Below, one piece after another: positions 12,058-16,969 of a stretch of 16,969 bases of DNA. Source of the DNA: Gemmatimonadota bacterium (lineage in GTDB: Bacteria > Gemmatimonadota > Gemmatimonadetes > Gemmatimonadales > GWC2-71-9); the NCBI GenBank assembly GCA_003220985.1, contig QHTY01000177.1:2294-19262 (forward strand). The letters run 5' to 3'. A program made the position numbers and the translations under genes. The stretch's first letter is position 1. Every line of letters starts with the position of its first letter. The notes under the pieces are model-generated. The model was not told the DNA's origin and did not search any database. It was given only the letters and a program-made list of their open reading frames with translations.

Positions 12058-13599
12058 TCACGCGGCCTTGGGGCCTGGCTGCTGCTGCTCGGCCAGCAGT
12101 GCCCGGGCCGCTTCGGGCTCGAGCGCTTTCGCGAACAAGAACCCCTGCCCGAGCTCGCATCCGACGGCGATGAGGCGCTCGCGCTGCGCCGCGGTCTCGA
12201 CTCCCTCCGCGATCACAATGAGGCCGAGGTGCTCCGCCAGGTCAACGATCGAGCGCACGATCTCCAGATCAGTGCGGCGCGCACCCATGCGGTGCACGAA
12301 TGTCCGGTCGACCTTGATGCCCTGCAGGGGGAAGCGCGGCAGATAGGTCAGGGACGAGTAGCCAGAGCCGAAATCGTCCATGTGTACCTGGATGCCTACC
12401 TCCCGCAGCCGATTCAGAAGGGCGATGGACGAGTCGAGGCTCTCCATGAGCACGCTCTCAGCGACCTCGAGACTCAGCGCAGCCGGCGTGAGTCCGGCAT
12501 CCTGGAGAGCCGCTCGCAAGTCGTCTACGAGGCGCGGATCCGCGAGTTGCTTCGCCGAGACGTTCACGCAGATCCGCACCGGGCCCGCGCCCGGGACTGC
12601 GTTCTGCCAGGTGCGCGCGTAGCGGCACGCCTCCCCCAGAACCCAGGTGCCGATCGACACGATGAGGCCGGTCTGCTCGGCCAGCGGCAGGAATTCGTGC
12701 GGCAAGAGGACCCGCCGCTTGCCGTGGTGCCAGCGGAGCAACGCCTCGAACGCGTACACCCGGCCGGTCTCGATCTCCACGATAGGCTGGAACAAGAGCC
12801 GGAACTCTTTGCGCCCGAGGGCCTCCCGCAAATCCGCCTCCATTCCCGACCGAGCGTTGGCCCAGTTTCGCATCTCGACATCGAAGACCTGGAAGCACGC
12901 GCGCCCCCGCTCCTTGGCGCGGTACATGGCGCGGTCCGCGTCCCGCAGCATGTCCTGGGCCTGCTCATAGTGGGGCTCGCTCAGCACGACGCCGATGCTG
13001 GCGCTGGCACGCACCTCGCGCCCTTCCAACAAGAAGGGTGCGGCCAGGCTGTCGAGGACCCGCCGCGCCACATGCTCGACTTGGGGAAGGCCCGCCACCT
13101 CTTCGAGCAGCAGTGTGAACTCATCACCCCCGAGCCGTGCGACCACGTCGGCGGGTCGCACGCTCGACTGCAGCCGCCTGGCCATTTCCACCAGGAGGCG
13201 GTCGCCGGCGGCGTGCCCGAGGCGGTCGTTCACCGCCTTGAAGTGGTCGCAGTCGACGAACAGGACACCGAACCGATAGTCAGAGTCCCGCCGCGTGCGC
13301 GCCAGCGCCTGCGACAAGCGCTCGACGAAGGAGGCGCGGTTCGGCAGATCGGTGACCGGGTCGCGCAGCGCCCCGCGCAGCAGCTGTCGCTCGGCTTGCC
13401 GGCGGTACGTGATATCCCGGGTGATCGTGGTGGCGCCAACAGGATGACCGTCTGGGTCGAGAATCGGCGAGATGCTCATCGACACCTCCACGCGCGTGCC
13501 GTCCTTTCGCATGCGCGTGGTCTCGTAGTGCTCAATGTGCTCGCCGCGCCGCAGGCTCTCGAAGACGCCGGTCAGCTCGTCACGGTGGTCCGGTGGAAC
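12058..13599 (-). CDS. GGDEF-EAL cyclic-di-GMP protein, C-terminal segment (end of third PAS, GGDEF, EAL)
   Basis: Read from the frame break at 13599 (VPPDHRDEL) to the stop; the first in-frame ATG is at 13512 (MRKDGTR). It holds the last part of a PAS domain (HYETTRMRKDGTRVEVS, TITRDITYRRQAE), then a GGDEF domain with an intact active site RLGGDEF and an RPAD inhibitory site five residues upstream. An EAL domain follows with EALLRW, CVNVSAKQL, DDFGSGYSSL, KVDRTF, AEGVET and GQGFLF, so both cyclase and phosphodiesterase residues are kept. It would make or degrade cyclic di-GMP. The upstream half of the PAS domain lies in another frame (13580-14908). About 26 bases seem to be missing at the junction. 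Without repair, an independent product from 13512 would still contain both catalytic domains. Confidence 0.88.
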   Translation of the reverse strand, partial: VPPDHRDELTGVFESLRRGEHIEHYETTRMRKDGTRVEVSMSISPILDPDGHPVGATTITRDITYRRQAERQLLRGALRDPVTDLPNRASFVERLSQALARTRRDSDYRFGVLFVDCDHFKAVNDRLGHAAGDRLLVEMARRLQSSVRPADVVARLGGDEFTLLLEEVAGLPQVEHVARRVLDSLAAPFLLEGREVRASASIGVVLSEPHYEQAQDMLRDADRAMYRAKERGRACFQVFDVEMRNWANARSGMEADLREALGRKEFRLLFQPIVEIETGRVYAFEALLRWHHGKRRVLLPHEFLPLAEQTGLIVSIGTWVLGEACRYARTWQNAVPGAGPVRICVNVSAKQLADPRLVDDLRAALQDAGLTPAALSLEVAESVLMESLDSSIALLNRLREVGIQVHMDDFGSGYSSLTYLPRFPLQGIKVDRTFVHRMGARRTDLEIVRSIVDLAEHLGLIVIAEGVETAAQRERLIAVGCELGQGFLFAKALEPEAARALLAEQQQPGPKAA

Positions 13600-14908
13600 C
13601 CTCCTCGGCCGTGTAGCCGTAGAGGCGCGTTGCGGCCGGGTTCCATGTCGTGATCACTCCGTCGAGGGTCTTGCTGACGATGGAATCGTCGGCTGAGTCC
13701 ACCATCGCTTTGAAGTACGCGATGGCGGACTCGGCGCGCTTGAGCTCCGTGACGTCGCGTGTGACGCAGCGGGCGTGCACGAGCTGCCCGTTCTCCAGCC
13801 GAGCGTTCGCGCTGAGCAGCACGTAGCGGATCGATCCATTGCGGTGCCGCAGCCGCGTCTCGACATTGCGGACGGTCTCTCCCGCGCGCAGACGCCGCAG
13901 GACATCGTCAACGATTTGCGGGTCGACGTGGAACTGGCGCACGTCCTGACCGACATACTCGTCGCGTCCATAGCCCACGAGGTCCAGCTCGGCGGGGTTG
14001 GCCCGCACGATGGTGCCGTCCGGCCCGAGCCAGCACAGACCGACCGTCGCGTTCTCAAAAAAGTCCTCGAGATCGTGCGGTGCCGGGGCGCGATCGCGCA
14101 CGTCTACCGCCACACCGACCACGCCCACAATCGCGCCCGCCTTGTTTCGCAGTGGCTCCACGTGTACGTCGTAGCAGCGGCCCTCGACCCGAATCTCGTA
14201 AGAGACCGACTCACCCGTGAGCGCCCGCCGATGCGCATTGATCGAGTCGGCGCTCACTGCTTGCTTGGAGAACTGATCGAGGAGGGATGCGCCTACCACG
14301 CGCTCTGGCAGGATGTCCGACGTGAGGCCCGCGCCCGACCGCGCCGTGATCCGCAACTCGGTGTTGGTCGTCCAGAGAATCGTGGGGACCTGTTCGACGG
14401 TGAGGGCGAGTCGCGCCAGGTTTTCTACGTCACCTGAGGGCGTACCGCGACGCTCGCCGAGCAACCCGATACACACGCCCGCCAGCTCGAGTGCCATCCG
14501 TTCGCGCCCGCGCCGCTCGACACCGGGGGGAGGCGGTCGGGGCAGCTCGCGGCGGACCCGCGCGATACACCAGCGCTGTTCCTCTAGGCGGCTCGCGACC
14601 CAGCGACACGGCGGCGGGCGCGCTCCGGGCAACTCGCCCAGCGAGCGCAGCGCCGCCTCCAGCTCGCCCGCGAGAGGGGCGAGGTCTTCGGAGCTCGAAG
14701 CAAGGAGATGCAGTCGACCGCGCGCGTCGGCTTCCCACACACCCACCGCTCGCCCCCCGAGGGTGACCGCGGCCCGTCGCAGGACCTCCTGCCACAGCGG
14801 CTCTGGTCCCCGCGAGCGCGCGGGGTTCATAGAATAGCGGAAGCTGCTGGTCGTGCCGCCACAGCCGAAACCCCTCGAGGGTATTCCACTTCTTACCCCG
14901 TTGGTCAT
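13580..14908 (-). CDS. PAS sensor segment of the GGDEF-EAL protein (frameshifted at 13600)
   Basis: The N-terminal half of the same protein. About 160 Arg/Leu/Pro-rich residues of unknown character are followed by PAS 1 (TVEQVPTILWTTNTELRI), PAS 2 (FFENATVGLCWLGPDGTIVRANPAE to CVTRDVTELKRAE) and the beginning of PAS 3 (MVDSADDSIVSKTLDGVITTWNPAATRLYGYTAEE). After EE at 13601-13606 the frame runs into GSTGPP and a stop at 13580-13582, while the other frame carries on as VPPDHRDEL. Homologs have about nine residues (AIGRxxxxL type) between these parts. PAS domains sense small molecules or redox and would control the GGDEF/EAL output. The start is unsure: ATG 14908 is the longest, but ATG 14830 (MNPARSRGPEPLW) gives a more natural beginning; neither has a clear ribosome site. 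Confidence 0.82.
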   Translation of the reverse strand: MTNGVRSGIPSRGFGCGGTTSSFRYSMNPARSRGPEPLWQEVLRRAAVTLGGRAVGVWEADARGRLHLLASSSEDLAPLAGELEAALRSLGELPGARPPPCRWVASRLEEQRWCIARVRRELPRPPPPGVERRGRERMALELAGVCIGLLGERRGTPSGDVENLARLALTVEQVPTILWTTNTELRITARSGAGLTSDILPERVVGASLLDQFSKQAVSADSINAHRRALTGESVSYEIRVEGRCYDVHVEPLRNKAGAIVGVVGVAVDVRDRAPAPHDLEDFFENATVGLCWLGPDGTIVRANPAELDLVGYGRDEYVGQDVRQFHVDPQIVDDVLRRLRAGETVRNVETRLRHRNGSIRYVLLSANARLENGQLVHARCVTRDVTELKRAESAIAYFKAMVDSADDSIVSKTLDGVITTWNPAATRLYGYTAEEGSTGPP

Positions 14909-14975
14909 CCCGCCGCCAGTCGACTGTCGTAGCCCCGCTATTCAGGACTAGCTCCGACGGAGTAGGCCCGTAGAC
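14909..14975. other. Short gap between the kinase and the PAS-GGDEF-EAL genes
   Basis: 67 bases (145 if the 14830 start is used) with no gene. On the minus strand a short GTAGG...CCTAC inverted repeat (14963-14980 region) lies just at and after the kinase stop, too weak to call a terminator. No clear promoter motif. Confidence 0.3.
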
Positions 14976-16969
14976 CTACAGTCGCATTTTTCTCACCAGG
15001 GCGGCGAATCGCGGCTCGTTTCGTAGCGGATCAAAAATCGGATTCACATTCACGTAGGCGAGCCAGCCCCGCCGCTCTTCGAACGACCGCTCACACCAGT
15101 CGAGTGCCTCACCATGGTTGCCCAAGCCAATGTGCAGGATCGCGAACGCCACGGGGGACACATAGCCCTGCGCTCGCGCCTGCTCGAGCGCGTGCAGCAG
15201 CTGCTCGGCCCCCGGGCGCTTGCCCGCGCGTGCCAGGAGCCACCCGAGTGTCGCTTTCGAGTACGCCCCAGCTCCCGGCAGCGCGAGCGCTTCTCGAAAG
15301 ACCCGCTCCGCCTCGGCGAGCTCACCTTGGAGGGCCAGCGTGCTGCCGAACATCCGATAGCTCTCGACCGCCATGGGGTTCATCTCGATCGCGCGTGCCA
15401 AATGCTCGCGCGCCTGCTCGTAGCGGCGGGCGTAGTAGTAGACCCAACCGACTGCCCGCCGGACGGAGACGGACGCGGGGTCCAGCTCCAGTGCGGTGTG
15501 TGCCTCCAGGAGCGCCGCGTCGAACCGACCGCGGGCCGCGAGCAGGAACGCGAACCACTGATGCGCGCTGGCGTAACGGGGATTCAGCTCGATAGCCCGG
15601 TGGAATTCGCGTTCCGCCTCATCCCACTGCCAATCGTAGATGAACAAGCTCCACGCGAGTGACGCATGCGCGCTCGGCACAGACTCGTCGAGCGCCAGCG
15701 CCTGGCGCGCGTAGTCCTTGGCGCGCGCGTACGCGTCGGCGACCGGAATGGACCGATAATCGACGTCGAGCGAATACGAATCGGCCAGTCCGGCGTAGGC
15801 CGGCGCGTAGCCCGGGTCCTCCGCGATCGCCTGTTGGAAGTACTCGATCGCCTCGGCGACACCTTCCTGGGTCCGTTTGTTCCAGGCGAAACGCCCCTTC
15901 AGATAGAGCCCATACGCGTGGATGTTTTCGGTGTAGCGCTTCGGGACGTGCTCGGACAAGTCGGCGAACATCGTGGCGCGCAGAGTGTTGACGATAGTCG
16001 CAGCGATCTCGTCCTGAATCGCGAACACGTCCACGAGCTGGCGATCGTAGCGCTGCGACCAGAGGAGGCGGCCGTCTTCAGTCGATGTGAGCTGGGCGGT
16101 GATGCGCAGCCGATCGCCCGCACGGCGCACCGTTCCCTCCAGCACCACCGAGGTGCCCAGCAGCGCGCCCACGGCGCGGACGTCGAGCGGCTTTCCCTTC
16201 AGCGCAAACGCGGACGTGCGCGAGGCAACCCTCAGCCCGGAGATTTTGGCGAGCGCGTCGATCAGCTCGTCGGTGATGCCGTCGCTCAAGTACTCGTTTT
16301 CGGGGTCAGGGCTGGCATTGATGAAGGGCAGCACGGCGATCGACCGCGTGACAGCGGGGCTGCGCAGCAGCGCGGGCGGCGCCAGGAGCTCGGCGACGAA
16401 ATCGGCGGCGGTGGCGGTCCGCTGATCGGGATCTTTCTCCAGCGCGCGCGCAATGGCCCGCTCGAGCGACGGGGGGACCTCCGGTCGCAGACTGCGCAAC
16501 GGCCGCGGCGCCTCCGTCACCTGCTTCGCCATGACGGCGCGGTGGCCCGCACCGTGGAAGGGCGACTCGCCCGCGAGCATCTCGTACACGACGCAGGCGA
16601 GGCTGTAGACGTCGCTCGCCGCGGTGAGCTCGATCTCCCCGCTTGCCTGCTCGGGGCTCATATACTCCGGCGTGCCGACGGCGAAGCCGACTTCCGTCAC
16701 CAGCTCCCGGCGGGCGTCCGCGTCGGCTTCGGCGTCACAGCATGCCCGTGCGACGCCAAAATCAGCGAGCACCGCGTGGCCATCGGCGAACAGGATGTTC
16801 TCCGGTTTCACATCGCGATGCACGAATCCCTTACGGTGCGCGAAATCGAGACCGGCGCCGACCTCCTGAGCGATGCGAAGCGCGTCTTTTACGGGCAGCT
16901 GCCGTGTTTCGTCGAGGCGCTCACGCAGCGATCCGCCAGGAACATGCGGCTGGACATAATAGAGCAGGC
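14976..16969 (-). CDS. Serine/threonine protein kinase with FlgO/TolB-like and TPR domains (N-terminus beyond the window)
   Basis: The frame is open to the window edge, so the start and the glycine-rich loop lie outside; about 663 residues are seen. The edge begins in the kinase N-lobe/hinge (LLYYVQPHVPGGSLRERL). Next come the catalytic loop HRDVKPEN, the ADFGVA motif, the activation segment GTPEYMSPEQ and SDVYSLACVVYEML, so the kinase looks active. No membrane helix separates it from the next domain, SIAVLPFINASPDPENEYLSDGITDELI, the FlgO/TolB-like type common in acidobacterial and Gemmatimonadota signalling proteins. The C-terminal half has several TPR units (AIEYFQQAIAEDPGYAPAYAGLADSY, EFHRAIELNPRYASAHQWFA and others) for protein binding. 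It is probably a soluble one-component signalling protein with unknown input and target. Confidence 0.93.
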   Translation of the reverse strand, partial: LLYYVQPHVPGGSLRERLDETRQLPVKDALRIAQEVGAGLDFAHRKGFVHRDVKPENILFADGHAVLADFGVARACCDAEADADARRELVTEVGFAVGTPEYMSPEQASGEIELTAASDVYSLACVVYEMLAGESPFHGAGHRAVMAKQVTEAPRPLRSLRPEVPPSLERAIARALEKDPDQRTATAADFVAELLAPPALLRSPAVTRSIAVLPFINASPDPENEYLSDGITDELIDALAKISGLRVASRTSAFALKGKPLDVRAVGALLGTSVVLEGTVRRAGDRLRITAQLTSTEDGRLLWSQRYDRQLVDVFAIQDEIAATIVNTLRATMFADLSEHVPKRYTENIHAYGLYLKGRFAWNKRTQEGVAEAIEYFQQAIAEDPGYAPAYAGLADSYSLDVDYRSIPVADAYARAKDYARQALALDESVPSAHASLAWSLFIYDWQWDEAEREFHRAIELNPRYASAHQWFAFLLAARGRFDAALLEAHTALELDPASVSVRRAVGWVYYYARRYEQAREHLARAIEMNPMAVESYRMFGSTLALQGELAEAERVFREALALPGAGAYSKATLGWLLARAGKRPGAEQLLHALEQARAQGYVSPVAFAILHIGLGNHGEALDWCERSFEERRGWLAYVNVNPIFDPLRNEPRFAALVRKMRL

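Noticed and set aside
12229..13653. A 474-codon open frame on the + strand opposite the GGDEF-EAL gene
   Set aside because: It is antisense to strongly conserved GGDEF and EAL motifs and has no recognisable domain.

Overview
The window is GC-rich and gene-dense, with short intergenic gaps and many ATGA, TAATG and GTGA start/stop overlaps. It looks like chromosome from an uncultivated member of the Gemmatimonadota or a close relative. That placement is from memory of families, not a search. It rests on the MnmA sequence style (CCSLDSITDAK), the serine/threonine kinase fused to a TPR region, small lipoproteins with a DSILANSKIPGA-type stretch, a Tat-type class V aminotransferase, and many lipobox proteins. 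I saw no tRNA, rRNA, CRISPR array or insertion sequence.

Layout. (1) 1-1452 +: the 3' end of a cysteine desulfurase overlaps mnmA, giving a sulfur-relay pair for tRNA 2-thiouridine. (2) 1543-2682 +: an unrecognised lipoprotein, closed by a strong terminator at 2703-2740. (3) 2752-4376 +: a DUF2784 membrane protein and a Tat-type class V aminotransferase, overlapping by one base. (4) 4642-8198 +: the most interesting block. It has a 69-residue Cys/Ser-rich peptide with an N-terminal LERLEERVAP motif, a stem-loop, a PqqD-M50-HlyD fusion protein whose frame is broken once, and an overlapping ParB/Srx-like gene. (5) 8207-9001 -: a cyclase-family (kynurenine formamidase-like) lipoprotein. (6) 9063-12007 +: six tightly packed genes (two small lipoproteins, a holin-4/YvlD-like membrane protein, a D-threonine aldolase-like PLP enzyme, a two-helix membrane protein and a DUF2914 exported protein). 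(7) 12058-14908 -: a PAS-PAS-PAS-GGDEF-EAL cyclic-di-GMP protein, frameshifted inside the third PAS domain. (8) 14976-16969 -: a Ser/Thr kinase with FlgO/TolB-like and TPR regions, running off the right edge.

The block at 4642-8198 reads as a candidate peptide-export or RiPP-like cassette. The peptide would be recognised through its leader by the fused PqqD/RRE domain, cut by the site-2-type protease and passed to the HlyD adaptor, with a ParB-like partner of unknown activity. No ABC transporter or classical modifying enzyme is present in the window. Two reading-frame breaks (near 5582 and 13600) each look like the loss of about 26-28 bases from an otherwise well-preserved gene. They are either real lesions or consensus errors, and reads would settle it.
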